A stretch of 64,000 bases of DNA from Grimontia celer (lineage in GTDB: Bacteria > Pseudomonadota > Gammaproteobacteria > Enterobacterales > Vibrionaceae): contig NZ_FIZX01000001.1 in assembly GCF_900055185.1 (NCBI RefSeq), positions 248,001 to 312,000 of the forward strand, given 5' to 3'. The notes below the pieces were generated by a model. That model did not search any database, was not told where the DNA came from, and worked only from the letters and a program-made list of their open reading frames with translations. Below, one piece after another: positions 18,123-31,536 of the stretch. Numbering within the stretch: the stretch's first letter is position 1; each line of letters begins with the position of its first letter. The position numbers and the translations under genes are program-made.

Positions 18123-18150
18123 AAAGGCCTCCAGAATCGGAGGCCTTTTT
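18123..18150 (+). terminator. Terminator of the TRAP operon
   Basis: AAAGGCCTCC and GGAGGCCTTT enclose a 6-base loop and run into TTTTT. Confidence 0.9.
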
Positions 18151-18229
18151 GTCTCAGCAATACCGCTTGACGCTAACCAAGACTCGGTTTCTACTACGCT
18201 TCTTTATGCTTGTTATGTCCGGAGATTAA

Positions 18230-18862
18230 GTGGCATCTGCAGTTGATATCGCCATGTTAGCGGTGTTTATTCCAACATTCTTTTTTGTATCGGTAACGCC
18301 CGGTATGTGCATGACCCTGGCAATGACGCTAGGCATGAGCATTGGTGTGCGCCGCAGCCTTCACATGATGTGGGGTGAGCTGATTGGTGTAGGTTTGGTC
18401 TCGCTGGCATCTGTTGCTGGTGTGGCGGCGATCATGCTCAATTACCCAGAGTTGTTTGCGATTCTGAAGTATCTGGGTGGCGCATATCTGTTTTACCTTG
18501 GTGTTCAGATGTGGCTATCTAAAGGGAAAATGGCAATTCCTCAGGACTTCACGTCAAACTCGGATACGTCTCCGCTGACTCTAGCGATGCAAGGCTTCGT
18601 GACTGCCATTGCCAACCCGAAAGGCTGGGCATTTATGATTTCGCTGTTGCCACCGTTTATTAACCCTTCACTTGCGTTGCCACCTCAGCTATCGGTGCTT
18701 ATTGGAATCATCTTACTGACGGAGTTTGGTTGCCTGCTGCTTTATGCATCTGGTGGCCGTACGCTGCGTCACTTCCTGCAAAAAAGCGGTAATGTGCGAA
18801 TGATGAACCGCATCGCGGGCTCATTGATGATGGGCGTAGGCGTTTGGTTGGCTGTGGGCTGA
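18230..18862 (+). CDS. LysE/RhtB family amino acid exporter
   Basis: 210 aa with five or six helices. The N-terminal signature FFFVSVTPGMCMTLAMTLG and the LKYLGGAYLFYLGVQMWLS block are those of the RhtB group. GTG 18230 is the start, with GGAG five bases before it. Such proteins expel amino acids or homoserine lactone; the substrate is not predictable here. It is a single gene, convergent with the HD-GYP gene 12 bases away. Confidence 0.88.
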   Translation: MASAVDIAMLAVFIPTFFFVSVTPGMCMTLAMTLGMSIGVRRSLHMMWGELIGVGLVSLASVAGVAAIMLNYPELFAILKYLGGAYLFYLGVQMWLSKGKMAIPQDFTSNSDTSPLTLAMQGFVTAIANPKGWAFMISLLPPFINPSLALPPQLSVLIGIILLTEFGCLLLYASGGRTLRHFLQKSGNVRMMNRIAGSLMMGVGVWLAVG

Positions 18863-18874
18863 TTATCCCGGTGG

Positions 18875-19975
18875 TCAGTCTTTGTAAGTCTCTGCGATCT
18901 TTATGAAGTCTGTTTGCATTTCAAACATGATATCGACTAACAGAGGGTCGAAGTGCGATCCTCTGCCTTCCCGAATAATGTCAAACGCTTCGTCATTGGT
19001 CATCGCTGCTTTATAAACACGTTTGCTGACCAAGGCGTCAAACACATCGGCGACAGCCATTAAACGTGCGCTGAGTGGGATATCTTCGCCTGACAACCCT
19101 TGTGGGTAGCCTGAACCATCCCACTTCTCATGGTGACCGTAAGCGATTTCCTTCGCCGCACTCAGGAACGGATAGTGCGCGCCGACTTCCTCTTCGGCTT
19201 TCACAATGGCGTCATAACCCAGCTTGGCGTGGGTTTTCATGATGTCGAACTCTTCGGCTGTCAGTTTGCCGGGTTTCAGCAAGATGGCGTCTGGAATACC
19301 CACTTTACCAATGTCATGAAGCGGCGCGGTTTTGAACACCATGGTGATGTATTCTGGCGTGACAATGTCAGGATATTTGCCACGCAGATAGAGTTGGTCT
19401 GCTATGATTTTCACATAGTACTGGGTGCGGACGATGTGATTACCGGTTTCCTGATCACGCGTCTCAGCAAGGCTTGCTAGCGCATTGATCGTCACATCCT
19501 GAATGACGCTAAGTTCCTCAACCCTGCGCTGAACTTCAGCCTCCAGAAATTCGTTTTGATCATGCAGAAAATCTTTCGATGCTTTGTTTTCAAGGTGGAT
19601 ACGAATGCGCGCCATAGTGATGGGCGGACTCAATGGTTTCTTGATGTAATCTGCCGCGCCGACAGAAAATCCGAACTCCTGGTCTTCGGCTTTTGATTTG
19701 GAAGTCAGGAAGATAACCGGAATATCGCCACCGCCTTTTTTGGCCTTGATCTGGCGACACACTTCGTAGCCGTCCATGCCCGGCATGACGACATCTAACA
19801 AAATTAAGTCGATGGAAAATTTTTCAACGATGGCAAGTGCGGTTTGGCCATTGGTAGCTGCTTTTACCTCGTAATCCTCTTTGAGCATTTCACTCACGAA
19901 GACAAGGTTCTCGGGAGTATCATCGACGACCAATATGGTTGCGCGCTTCTTTGAGTTGTTTTCCGGTGACACCAT
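18875..19975 (-). CDS. Response regulator with HD-GYP phosphodiesterase domain
   Basis: 366 aa. The receiver domain (about 12-128) has the acidic pair DD18-19 and phospho-acceptor Asp61 in LILLDVVMPGMDG. A short coiled linker leads to an HD-GYP domain with HD220-221 (HDIGKVG), HAKLGYD and HHEKWDGSGYP (GYP at 289-291), so all motifs for cyclic-di-GMP hydrolysis are intact. The layout matches RpfG. It is divergent from the hybrid kinase at 20140 with 164 bases between starts, so that kinase is the first candidate to phosphorylate it. AGGAA precedes the ATG. Confidence 0.92.
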   Translation of the reverse strand: MVSPENNSKKRATILVVDDTPENLVFVSEMLKEDYEVKAATNGQTALAIVEKFSIDLILLDVVMPGMDGYEVCRQIKAKKGGGDIPVIFLTSKSKAEDQEFGFSVGAADYIKKPLSPPITMARIRIHLENKASKDFLHDQNEFLEAEVQRRVEELSVIQDVTINALASLAETRDQETGNHIVRTQYYVKIIADQLYLRGKYPDIVTPEYITMVFKTAPLHDIGKVGIPDAILLKPGKLTAEEFDIMKTHAKLGYDAIVKAEEEVGAHYPFLSAAKEIAYGHHEKWDGSGYPQGLSGEDIPLSARLMAVADVFDALVSKRVYKAAMTNDEAFDIIREGRGSHFDPLLVDIMFEMQTDFIKIAETYKD

Positions 19976-20139
19976 TAACGGGTTCCTGAATCACTTTCCA
20001 CTTATTCAATCCTAGGTCTACTCTTAATAATGTTCCAATTGTGAGTCACATTATTTTAATTGAGACATGCAGTTACAGAGCGCCGAGGTGTGAAAGTAAA
20101 AGCACCTGTTTCGCGCCACATACGAGCAGACCAAAACCT

Positions 20140-23034
<2,895 letters not shown>

Positions 23035-23056
23035 ACATCTGTCAGCCCAAGGGAAA

Positions 23057-23090
23057 CAAAAAAGCCGACGCGATTGCGTCGGCTTTTCTT
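23057..23090. terminator. Bidirectional terminator between the hybrid kinase and pta
   Basis: AAAAGCCGACGC and GCGTCGGCTTTT form a 12-bp stem with A and T runs, between two convergent genes. Confidence 0.92.
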
Positions 23091-23106
23091 CTAGAAGTCA
23101 GAGAGC

Positions 23107-25269
23107 TTATTCAGTTGCTGCTTCTGCATCTTCCGCTTGTTTTGCCTGAATCGCAGTCAGTGCAACGGTGTAAACGATATCGTCTACCAGTGCACCACGA
23201 GACAGGTCGTTAACAGGCTTGCGCATGCCTTGCAGCATTGGACCGATTGAAACCAGATCCGCTGAACGCTGTACCGCTTTGTAAGTGGTGTTACCGGTGT
23301 TCAGGTCTGGGAATACGAATACGGTCGCTTTACCTGCTACTGGAGAGTTTGGCGCTTTAGAAGCAGCCACGTTTTCCATGATAGCGGCGTCGTACTGCAG
23401 AGGGCCGTCGATCATAAGATCAGGACGTTTCTGCTGGGCAATCAGCGTTGCTTCACGTACTTTCTCAACGTCTGCACCCTGACCAGAAGTACCGGTAGAG
23501 TAAGAGATCATTGCTACGCGAGGCTCGATGCCGAATGCCGCTGCAGAATCTGCAGACTGAATAGCGATTTCAGCCAGTTGCTCAGCGTTTGGATCTGGGT
23601 TGATCGCACAGTCACCGTAAACCAGAACCTGGTCAGGCAGCAGCATGAAGAACACAGAAGACACCAAAGATGCGCTTGGCGCAGTTTTGATGATTTGCAG
23701 CGGTGGACGGATGGTGTTTGCTGTGGTGTGAACCGCACCAGATACCAGACCGTGTACTTCGTTCGCTTCCAACATCATAGTACCCAGTACTACGGTGTCT
23801 TCCAGTTGCTCACGCGCTACAACTTCGGTCATGCCTTTGTTCTTACGCAGCTCAACCAGACGTGCAACGTACTGCTCACGAACCGCTTCTGGGTCGATGA
23901 TAGTTACACCAGAACCCAGAACCACGCCTTGCTGGTCAGCAACACGCTTGATTTCTTCTGGGTTACCCAGCAGCACACATTCCGCAATTTTACGCTCAGC
24001 ACAGATGGCTGCCGCTTTAACGGTACGTGGCTCGTCACCTTCTGGCAGAACGATACGCTTAGCCGCTTTACGAGCCAGCTCAGTCAGCTGGTAACGGAAT
24101 GCTGGTGGGCTCAGGCGACGTGCACGTGCAGCGCCTTCAGACAGAGACTCAATCCAGTTGCCGTCAACGTGTGCTGCAACGTGGTTTTGAACGAACTCTA
24201 CACGCTCTTTATCGTCAGCTGGAACTTCCAGGCTGAAGCTTTGCAGGTTCAGAGACGTCTGCCAGGTGTTACCCGCAGTGGTGAACACTGGCAGGCCAGC
24301 TTGGAATGCGCGCTCGCATAGACCGTTCAGCTGTTCTGGGATGCTGTAACCGCCAGTCAGCAGCAGGGCACCGATTTCCAGACCATTCATCGCTGCCAGA
24401 CACGCTGCAACGATAACGTCAGGACGGTCAGCAGAAGTCACCAGCAGAGAGCCTGCGCGGAAGTGTTCAACCATGTTAGGGATTGAACGCGCACAGAAAG
24501 TGATGCTCTTGATACGACGGGTGTTGATTTCACCTTCGTTGATAATTTCTGCATTCAGGTGCTTCGCCAGATCGCTCGCACGTGTTGCAATCAGATCGAT
24601 GCTCCAAGGCACACAACCCAGAACGCGGATTGGGCTGGAGTTAAAGATCTCCATCACTTCAACATTGCTGCTTTTCGCTGCATTGTTGTCGTCGAAGATG
24701 TCAGACAGATCAGGACGGGTACGACCTTGCTCATCAACCGGTGCGCCGTGTTTGTTGATCACAACGCCTGCGATGTTTGAATTCTTGCTACCACCGAAGT
24801 TAGATACAGCAACTTCAATGCGCTCTTTCAGTTGCGCAGGGTTGTCAGTACCCGGAGTGGTGATGAACACGATTTCCGCATCCAGCGTTTTCGCGATTTC
24901 GTAGTTAACCTGGTTCGCGAAAGGATGGTTACGGGTAGGTACCAGACCTTCAATCAGCGCCACTTCTGCTTCAGCAGTTGCTTCTTTAAAGCGGGCGATG
25001 ATTTCTTCCATCAGCACGTCAGTCTGATCGGTACGGATCAGCGCTTCAGCGTTTGCCATGGTCAGCGGCTCTGCCACTTTCATGTCGCTGTTTGCTTCGA
25101 TGATGGTTGTTGTCAGGTCAGGCTGGTTATCGCCATGGCGAGGCTGGGCGATAGGCTTGAAAAATGAGACGCGAAGGCCCTTTTGTTCCATCGCACGCAG
25201 TACGCCCAGGCTAACGCTGGTCAGACCGACACCTGTGCCGATTGGAATGAGCATAATAGTACGGGACAC
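23107..25269 (-). CDS. pta: Phosphate acetyltransferase
   Basis: A 720-aa long-type Pta that converts acetyl-CoA and phosphate to acetyl phosphate. The N-terminal P-loop-like domain starts [19 protein letters not shown], the DRTGG regulatory domain is in the middle (about 220-335), and the catalytic PTA_PTB domain (about 390-710) carries [12 protein letters not shown] and [15 protein letters not shown]. Length fits E. coli Pta (714). The start is GTG 25269 with AGAGGA upstream. It lies 144 bases behind ackA on the same strand, the normal order. Confidence 0.97.
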   Translation of the reverse strand: MSRTIMLIPIGTGVGLTSVSLGVLRAMEQKGLRVSFFKPIAQPRHGDNQPDLTTTIIEANSDMKVAEPLTMANAEALIRTDQTDVLMEEIIARFKEATAEAEVALIEGLVPTRNHPFANQVNYEIAKTLDAEIVFITTPGTDNPAQLKERIEVAVSNFGGSKNSNIAGVVINKHGAPVDEQGRTRPDLSDIFDDNNAAKSSNVEVMEIFNSSPIRVLGCVPWSIDLIATRASDLAKHLNAEIINEGEINTRRIKSITFCARSIPNMVEHFRAGSLLVTSADRPDVIVAACLAAMNGLEIGALLLTGGYSIPEQLNGLCERAFQAGLPVFTTAGNTWQTSLNLQSFSLEVPADDKERVEFVQNHVAAHVDGNWIESLSEGAARARRLSPPAFRYQLTELARKAAKRIVLPEGDEPRTVKAAAICAERKIAECVLLGNPEEIKRVADQQGVVLGSGVTIIDPEAVREQYVARLVELRKNKGMTEVVAREQLEDTVVLGTMMLEANEVHGLVSGAVHTTANTIRPPLQIIKTAPSASLVSSVFFMLLPDQVLVYGDCAINPDPNAEQLAEIAIQSADSAAAFGIEPRVAMISYSTGTSGQGADVEKVREATLIAQQKRPDLMIDGPLQYDAAIMENVAASKAPNSPVAGKATVFVFPDLNTGNTTYKAVQRSADLVSIGPMLQGMRKPVNDLSRGALVDDIVYTVALTAIQAKQAEDAEAATE

Positions 25270-25330
25270 GCTTGATTCCTCTTTACTATGTAGGGAGCAA
25301 AACCCACAGACGCGGGTTTTGTTAATAATT

Positions 25331-25391
25331 CAATTTGGCAGATAGTCAGATAACTTTGCCAAATTGAAACGGCTGACCACATTGATCAGCC
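25331..25391 (-). promoter_or_regulatory. Two hairpins between ackA and pta
   Basis: CAATTTGGCA (25331-25340) and TGCCAAATTG (25357-25366) form a perfect 10-bp stem; GGCTGA and TCAGCC form a second one at 25371-25391. On the minus strand they lie in the ackA-pta spacer and may tune or stabilise the bicistronic mRNA. Neither has a convincing T run. Confidence 0.55.
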
Positions 25392-25413
25392 GCATGTTTG
25401 CATCAAATGGCGA

Positions 25414-26610
25414 TTAGATTTCAGCCAGACGTGCAGTGTCTTGTGCGATAACCAGCTCTTCGTTGGTAGAGATAACCATTGCTGGAACACGGCTGCTATC
25501 AGTAGTGATAACGCCTTCGCCGCCGAAGCGAGCTTTCAGGTTGCGCTCTTGGTCAACTTCAACACCCAGCAGAGCCAGACGGTTCAGAACCAGCTCACGG
25601 ATTGGGCCAGAGTTCTCACCGATACCGCCAGTGAACACGATCGCGTCCAGACGGCCGTCCAGGCATGCAGTGTAGCTAGCAACGTATTTCGCCAGACGGT
25701 GACAGAACACGTCCATTGCGCGAGTTGCTTCTTCTTTCGCGCCGTAGTTGTCTTCAACGAAACGGCAGTCAGAAGTCACTTCGGTCAGACCCATCAGGCC
25801 AGACTCTTTGGTCAGCATGCTGTTGATTTGCTCAACGCTGTAACCCAGTGCATCGTGCAGGTGGAAGATGATTGCTGGATCCAGGTCACCTGAACGGGTA
25901 CCCATTACCAGACCTTCAAGAGGAGTCATACCCATAGAAGTGTCTACAGATTTACCGTTCTTGATTGCACACACAGATGCGCCGTTACCCAGGTGACAGT
26001 TGATGATGTTCAGTTCTTCAACTGGCTTATCAAGCTGTGCAGCTGCTTCTTGAGCGATGAAGTAGTGGGAAGTACCGTGCATGCCGTAACGACGGATACC
26101 GTGCTCTTTGTACAGCTTGTATGGCAGCGCGTACAGGAACGCTTCTTCAGGCATAGTCTGGTGGAACGCAGTGTCGAATACCGCTACGTTTTTCAGAGTA
26201 GGGAATGCTGCTTTCGCCGCTTCAATACCTACCAGGTGCGCAGGGTTGTGAAGAGGTGCGAAGCTAGAAGCATCTTCGATACCTTTCAGTACTGAATCAC
26301 AGATCAGTGCAGACTTAGTGAACTGCTCGCCGCCGTGAACAACACGGTGACCGATTGCGCCCAGGTTTTCAGCCAGTTCTGGTTTAGAAGCCAGAATGGT
26401 TTCAACGATGAAGCTCAGTGCTTCTTTGTGTGCAGCACCTTCGCCCAGTTGAGCTTCGTGTTTGCCGTCCAATTTCCACTTAATGCGTGCTTCTGGCAGG
26501 TGCAGACATTCAGCCAGACCTGACAGGTGCTCATCACCTGATTGTGCGTCGATGATTGCGAATTTCAGCGAAGAGCTGCCGCAGTTAAGAACAAGAACCA
26601 GCTTAGACAT
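25414..26610 (-). CDS. ackA: Acetate kinase
   Basis: 398 aa, close to E. coli AckA (400). It transfers phosphate from acetyl phosphate to ADP. Family signatures are [15 protein letters not shown] at residues 5-19 and [10 protein letters not shown], with the substrate Arg and catalytic Asp regions ([10 protein letters not shown]) and the C-terminal [12 protein letters not shown]. It precedes pta. Together they yield ATP from acetyl-CoA made by PflB or pyruvate dehydrogenase and recover acetate in reverse. Confidence 0.98.
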   Translation of the reverse strand: MSKLVLVLNCGSSSLKFAIIDAQSGDEHLSGLAECLHLPEARIKWKLDGKHEAQLGEGAAHKEALSFIVETILASKPELAENLGAIGHRVVHGGEQFTKSALICDSVLKGIEDASSFAPLHNPAHLVGIEAAKAAFPTLKNVAVFDTAFHQTMPEEAFLYALPYKLYKEHGIRRYGMHGTSHYFIAQEAAAQLDKPVEELNIINCHLGNGASVCAIKNGKSVDTSMGMTPLEGLVMGTRSGDLDPAIIFHLHDALGYSVEQINSMLTKESGLMGLTEVTSDCRFVEDNYGAKEEATRAMDVFCHRLAKYVASYTACLDGRLDAIVFTGGIGENSGPIRELVLNRLALLGVEVDQERNLKARFGGEGVITTDSSRVPAMVISTNEELVIAQDTARLAEI

Positions 26611-27220
26611 TTGAGACTACCTATTCGTGTAAAGTAGATGGTGTTTACTAATCGGAGAAGGATAGTTGATTAACGTCACACTAACCGTCCCAGAAAAACT
26701 TTTAGCAAAATTTGTCGCGGAATAGATACATCGCTCATCAGTCCTTTGATAGATACCCACTGAGCCGCGCCCATCCTTGTTTTGCGTCACATGACTGGCC
26801 AATTCGATTTTCTGTCACATCAGTGATTGATGTTCGAAGAATTCACGTATTGAACCTTATGACTCAACAAGGTTTGAGCTTCGAGGTGTGACTGCTTCAC
26901 TTTCTGAAACAGTTTTTTGCCACACCGGTCAACATATCCGGGTACGCAACGAAAAACGCCAGACAGATTGTCCTACAGGCCCACCATCTTTGGTGATTTG
27001 TTGCGCTGCCGGTCATCCATTTGGCGTTTCAGTGGTTGCGAGATAATCAAATCCGAGCAACAATTGATTTAGGTCGGCTAAGTCTAGCGATACTTGCGCC
27101 AGATAACAAAAATTTTTGAGTCTTAATTGATTTGAATTAATGTTTATCAACTTTATTTTAAAGCTTGCAGCAAGTTTTTAGCCGATGATACAGAGACATC
27201 GCTTGAGAGGTATGCGCCAT
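26611..27220. other. Long intergenic region between ackA and yfbV
   Basis: About 610 bases between divergent genes, with no credible reading frame. It must hold the ackA promoter and the yfbV promoter. One FNR-like site, TTGATTTGAATTAA (27127-27140), matches 9 of 10 consensus positions and lies about 80 bases before yfbV, but the area is AT-rich. A small hairpin CACCATCTTTGGTG is near 26981-26995. Length and structure leave room for a small RNA, but nothing recognisable is present. Confidence 0.45.
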
Positions 27221-27670
27221 ATGAGTAATAAATCAATGTGGAACGCGTTCCGTGATGGTCAGAAGTACATGACGGAATGGCCGGTTCGAAAAGAGCTGGC
27301 ACCTATGTTCCCGGAAAACAGAGTAATCCGTGCAACCCAGTTTGCGATTAAAGTGATGCCTGCTGTTGCCGTCATCAGCGTTTTGATGCAAATGGCCTTC
27401 AATAACTACTCAGGTTTGCCGCAAGCCATGATCATGGCTTTGTTTGCACTGAGTTTGCCGCTACAAGGTATGTGGTGGCTGGGGAAACGCCGCGAAACAC
27501 AACTGCCTCCTGCGCTGGCAGGTTGGTATCGCGAATTGCATGAGAAGATTGTCAGCGAAGGTGGGGCCGTGCAGCCAATGAAAAGCCGCCCACGGTACAA
27601 AGAGCTGGCTCAAACCCTGAACCGCGCATTTAAACAGCTAGATAAGTCCTCGCTGGAACGCTGGTTCTAA
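27221..27670 (+). CDS. yfbV: UPF0208 membrane protein YfbV
   Basis: 149 aa (E. coli YfbV 151). The conserved N-terminus [20 protein letters not shown] and two helices (about 40-65 and 70-88) mark the family. The ATG at 27221 is used; two in-frame ATGs upstream (27185, 27212) are less well placed. YfbV is known in E. coli for limiting the reach of the MatP-organised Ter domain; that role here is by homology. Its place beside ackA-pta is conserved. Confidence 0.93.
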   Translation: MSNKSMWNAFRDGQKYMTEWPVRKELAPMFPENRVIRATQFAIKVMPAVAVISVLMQMAFNNYSGLPQAMIMALFALSLPLQGMWWLGKRRETQLPPALAGWYRELHEKIVSEGGAVQPMKSRPRYKELAQTLNRAFKQLDKSSLERWF

Positions 27671-27683
27671 CTTTGCCCGAAAG

Positions 27684-27718
27684 AAAAAACGCCTCGGCTT
27701 GCGCTGGGGCGTTTTTGT
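27684..27718 (+). terminator. Terminator after yfbV
   Basis: AAACGCC and GGGCGTTT stems enclose a 13-base interior and run into TTTTTG. It is also at the end of the convergent gene at 27734. Confidence 0.85.
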
Positions 27719-27733
27719 TTTTGTGTATTGTGC

Positions 27734-28483
27734 TTAGTTGGCATCCAATCGCGTGAAAGCTTGCTCGCTCGCGCTGATAAGCGTGGCTTCGTCAGCGATC
27801 CAACCTACGCCGTTTCGGGTGAGAAGGTGGTAAACACCATCCGGCATTTGAAAAATACCTTCAACGCCATCTTGGGTCTTTGTCAGGCTGCCAGCAGGTT
27901 TGCCATTACTATCAACGAATACCCAGTTGGTAGCGCCATGTTCCCAATACTCCTGTTGCATGACGATTACCTGCTGACGGCTTTCTCCCAACTTGGGCAA
28001 GGTAAAGCGCTGCCCAACCTCCAGTGTTTCAAGCAAGGACTCATCAAACTCGATGAAGTGCTCTTCGCTTAGCGACAAGACTGCCCCATAGTTCTCAAAC
28101 ACGGACTTGGCAGAAGATACAGGTTGCCAAAGGGTTATCTCAGCATCAAAAAACACCGGGGTGATTTCTTTTTGTGCTTGTGCGTTGCTGCTTGCTGGTG
28201 GAAGGGTCGCTACATCTGCCAGATATTCATCCACGGAGTCGGATTCTGGGGCCATGATGTGAATGCTGGCTGCTTCATGACTTTGTGTTGAAGAGGCAGC
28301 AGCAGAAACGGAATGTTCTGCTTCGTTTGCTGGTATCGATACACGCGAAGATTCAGGGACAGAGGCCCCCGAATCTTCAACGATAATGGCGACACTTTCA
28401 TCAGGCGCGGCAGGCTCAAACAGCCTGATAGCGAAGAAAATCAGGGTTCCAGCCAGTGCCAGATAAATCAGTGACGTTTTCAC
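27734..28483 (-). CDS. Uncharacterised membrane-anchored protein, partner of the protease
   Basis: 249 aa, not recognised. An N-terminal helix (LIYLALAGTLIFFAIRLF, residues 5-22) would anchor it in the inner membrane with the rest outside. Residues 25-110 are low-complexity, rich in Ser, Ala, Glu and Val; from about 115 on there is a compact domain with many Trp, Phe and Tyr residues (for example VFFDAEITLWQPV and MQQEYWEHGATNWVFVDS). It overlaps the upstream serine protease by ATGA, so both are made together. It could be a fold helper, secretion factor or inhibitor of the protease; that is inference only. Confidence 0.72.
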   Translation of the reverse strand: MKTSLIYLALAGTLIFFAIRLFEPAAPDESVAIIVEDSGASVPESSRVSIPANEAEHSVSAAASSTQSHEAASIHIMAPESDSVDEYLADVATLPPASSNAQAQKEITPVFFDAEITLWQPVSSAKSVFENYGAVLSLSEEHFIEFDESLLETLEVGQRFTLPKLGESRQQVIVMQQEYWEHGATNWVFVDSNGKPAGSLTKTQDGVEGIFQMPDGVYHLLTRNGVGWIADEATLISASEQAFTRLDAN

Positions 28484-30225
28484 TGAGCACCTTTCTCTAC
28501 GTCAAGCTTGAAGGTCAACAGCTTGTTAAAGCCAGAGTGCCAACCGCGTGCACGGATGTTAAACAAGGTTTCATAATCACCAACAGGGAGTGTGGCATTG
28601 TCTTCTGGATGGTAAGAGACGCGTAACTGCCCGTAATTTGCACCATTGGAGCAATAAACACCATTGTTCATCACGCTCCAGCCACAGCCAACATAACGGG
28701 ATGCGCGCAGTGTAACAGTGGCCGATTCTTTGGTTTTTTTGTTGATGGCAGGCACGTCCAGTGATGTCCAGGTGTTGAAGTGTCCGCTCCAAACCCTGCC
28801 GCTTGCATTACTTTGAACGTTACCTTCAGGCAAGTAATAGACCGAGCCGTTGACCGTGCTGTCATAGCGAATAGTTGTTGCAGCAGAAGATGCGGTGACG
28901 GTGCCTTCCAACGCTGAATCACTACCGACAAGGATATTGGCTTTCAGCGCAATGTCAGCGTTGTAGCTGTGATCATGCCAGCCTTTTGCTGCGAGAGAGA
29001 AATCGGCTTGATACAAGCCAGCAGGCGCAGCAGCGTTGTCGTTGGCATCAAACCAAACTTTTAAGCCGCCTTTGCTTGCATCCGGTGAACAGTAGACGCC
29101 ATTGTTAATTTCACCCCAGCCACACCAAGTCTGACGTTGGGCACGGAGTTTGATGTTATGGGTTTGACCTGTCGTTTGGTTCACCATAGGCACGGAAAGT
29201 GCCGAAAAGCCTCTTGGGTAAACCCACTTGCGGGAGGTGGGGCCAGAAACATTGTTGCCAGCCAGATAATAGACAGTACCTTTTACCCGCGCTTCCACAT
29301 CATTCAGAACCACATTCTCGGTTTCGGTCAATGTGCGGGTGCGGGTGATCGTGCTGATCTCCGGGTAGGTTTTCTTCATCCAGTCTTGATACGGCGCGAC
29401 GCGGCCATGGCCTGACTGACGGCCATTCCATCCCGCCCACCATGAAGTGACCCCCACACCGACAAACTGGCCTTCACGCCATTGCCAGGTGGTGGAACCG
29501 CTATCACCTGGCGCACCAAACGCCCAGGCTTCTTCTGTGTTGGCTGGATTTCGCAGACAGCCACCAACATCGCGTGAAATATGCCCTAAACCATACGCAC
29601 GGCCGCTGGACACTTTCCCAAGGCTAGGGGTGCCCTGAATACCGTAGCCTGCAAGCGTCATAGGTTTACCCACGTATTGATTGAAATCTGGTGCGTCAGC
29701 GATCACGGGTTGGGGAACTGCACCACCTTTCGCATTTATCGGTGAAGTGAGCAGAGGAGCCTTAACTATCGCAATGTCAGAGTGGCAGCCCGTGTAGCCG
29801 ATAAAGTGGGTCGTCGCAGTGCCTGAAGCTATCAGCCTGCCGTCTCCGGTGCGAAAGGAGACATTCTGTCCGGTGTAGACTGACTCCTGAGCTTTGTTAT
29901 CACCCTGCACACAGTGAGCGGCGGTGAGGATGACGGCTTTGTCTCCTTCATTACCCAGCCAGGTGGCAGTGCAAAGCGCGCCGCCTGCAATGATGCGGCC
30001 CACGGCGTCGAATCTTTGTTCACGCGAGATTTGATTTAAGTGGTCGTAAACTTTTCTGACGGTGGCTTGATCGTTTGAGAGTGAACCACCAAGTTCAATG
30101 AACTTGGCGTCACTGATACCAACAGCGAAAACCTGAGAGGAAAGGGTCGCCGCACCGAGTGAGAAAAAGAGTGCCTTAGATGTACTTGTGCTTACTGCTT
30201 CTATTAGTTTTTTCTTAATAAACAT
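28480..30225 (-). CDS. Secreted trypsin-like serine protease with two C-terminal repeat domains
   Basis: 581 aa. A signal peptide (about 1-34, cleavage near SSQVFA) leads to a chymotrypsin-fold domain (about 75-285) with the triad His104 (TAAHC), Asp150 (CHSDIAIVKA) and Ser242 (GAPGDSGS). The region 314-432 is repeated at 458-575: both copies have GTVYYL or GSVYYL, CGW...NNGVYC, LPVGDY or APAGLY and ARGWH or AKGWH. The Cys pairs probably form disulphides, so the domains look extracellular and may bind substrate or surface. It is the first gene of a two-gene unit. The target is unknown. Confidence 0.88.
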   Translation of the reverse strand: MFIKKKLIEAVSTSTSKALFFSLGAATLSSQVFAVGISDAKFIELGGSLSNDQATVRKVYDHLNQISREQRFDAVGRIIAGGALCTATWLGNEGDKAVILTAAHCVQGDNKAQESVYTGQNVSFRTGDGRLIASGTATTHFIGYTGCHSDIAIVKAPLLTSPINAKGGAVPQPVIADAPDFNQYVGKPMTLAGYGIQGTPSLGKVSSGRAYGLGHISRDVGGCLRNPANTEEAWAFGAPGDSGSTTWQWREGQFVGVGVTSWWAGWNGRQSGHGRVAPYQDWMKKTYPEISTITRTRTLTETENVVLNDVEARVKGTVYYLAGNNVSGPTSRKWVYPRGFSALSVPMVNQTTGQTHNIKLRAQRQTWCGWGEINNGVYCSPDASKGGLKVWFDANDNAAAPAGLYQADFSLAAKGWHDHSYNADIALKANILVGSDSALEGTVTASSAATTIRYDSTVNGSVYYLPEGNVQSNASGRVWSGHFNTWTSLDVPAINKKTKESATVTLRASRYVGCGWSVMNNGVYCSNGANYGQLRVSYHPEDNATLPVGDYETLFNIRARGWHSGFNKLLTFKLDVEKGAQ

Positions 30226-30437
30226 TATATTGCCTTGAGTGTCCCTACATTAAACAAGGCAATATTGGACGCAGTTAATCCACTTCGTATATTGAATAAA
30301 GTATGAAGTGTTTAGCTTCTAACTCGCGGTCAAGTTTTCACAACAAGCGCGTGTAAAACTAGCCTTCAATGAAGCGAGTGTCATGAAATTGAGGCAGATA
30401 AGTGTTGTCGAATGATTCAGCAACACAAGAGACTGAC

Positions 30438-31400
30438 CTAATCGCAGGCGATATCCTTTCCTGAGTAACTGTGTCGCATCTCTTTCATTGCTGCATTCAT
30501 TTCGTCGTCAGAGAGCCACTGAGGTGGCAGCGGATTGACCACTAACCGGAAATCTTTCACCTCTTTCCCTAGAGGCTGTTCTTCAGACTGAGGCGAAACA
30601 ATAGCTACTTTTAACTCTGGATTTCTGGCGGTAATACGCGCCGCAATACCAAGTCCATTTTCAACGTGGAACGCACCGGCAATGTGCATGACTTTGTTAT
30701 TTGGGTGTTTGGCCAGGTAGTTCACAATGCTCTCGGCCATGGTGTCGTCCCACGCCAATTGCGCCAGATACTGATTCTCGGTTTTTTCCTCATCGCCATG
30801 GAACATGGCAGCAAGGAATTTCTCTTTGTATGGTGAATCACCGTCGCTGAGTGTAGCTGCCACTAAACTGCGTTTTTCTGGTGTTAGCTGGTCTAGGTAC
30901 CCTTTCCCTTCCTTGGCGATACAACGAACGATTTCAATCGGCGCATTAGATGCAATCACTGGGACCGAGTGGGCTTTGGCGTATTCCACCAATGGGCGAT
31001 AACTACCTTCATAGTTTGACCATTTACTGGTATTGCTAAGGAGACTGTTTTCACCGAACTTGCCTGCGAGGTAATCATCAAGTACGGCCTGATCATTCCG
31101 CGTGAACTGCTCCATGGAGAGCGCGACATTTGGGTATGCTGAATTCAACATGGCGAGGAGTTGAGCTTGAAAGAGATGAACACCGGAGTGGGTGTGCCAT
31201 TCGCCAACCAGAATAACATCAGCGTCTTTGACCTCTTTAGAGAAGGCTTCCAGTGTCAGAGGGGCGTTATCAGCCGTGGTGAGTTGATAATCATAGAGAG
31301 AACCTGAAAGCGGCTCGGATGACAATCCATGCAATTGTTGGCTGCATCCAGCGAGCAAGCTGCAGAGTAGCCATGTGCCTATTGATTTCTTCACCGTCAT
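30438..31400 (-). CDS. ChaN-family haem-binding lipoprotein
   Basis: A 320-aa lipoprotein with lipobox LLAGC (Cys19). The ChaN-like domain begins GEWHTHSGVHLFQ and includes SMEQFTRNDQ and HIAGAFHVENGLG near the C-terminus. Campylobacter ChaR/ChaN-type proteins bind haem between two monomers; that function is taken from the family. A divergent SDR gene starts 137 bases away. No other haem gene is beside it. Confidence 0.82.
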   Translation of the reverse strand: MTVKKSIGTWLLCSLLAGCSQQLHGLSSEPLSGSLYDYQLTTADNAPLTLEAFSKEVKDADVILVGEWHTHSGVHLFQAQLLAMLNSAYPNVALSMEQFTRNDQAVLDDYLAGKFGENSLLSNTSKWSNYEGSYRPLVEYAKAHSVPVIASNAPIEIVRCIAKEGKGYLDQLTPEKRSLVAATLSDGDSPYKEKFLAAMFHGDEEKTENQYLAQLAWDDTMAESIVNYLAKHPNNKVMHIAGAFHVENGLGIAARITARNPELKVAIVSPQSEEQPLGKEVKDFRLVVNPLPPQWLSDDEMNAAMKEMRHSYSGKDIACD

Positions 31401-31536
31401 CGCTTTCCCGCCTGATTAAATTACACCTAAAACTCAAGACTTTAATTCTAGTTCCAAGTCAGCTCAACCGAGCAGCAGAATTTTCTGCAGCGACTAGAGT
31501 TTCAGACGGGAAAATTTTTTAAGAGGAGAGCAGTGC

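Noticed and set aside
23578-24321. 247-codon plus open frame opposite pta
   Set aside because: It is antisense to pta, whose motifs are clear; composition is not protein-like.
26617-26802. Short minus open frame upstream of ackA
   Set aside because: No ribosome site and no family resemblance; it is in the promoter region.
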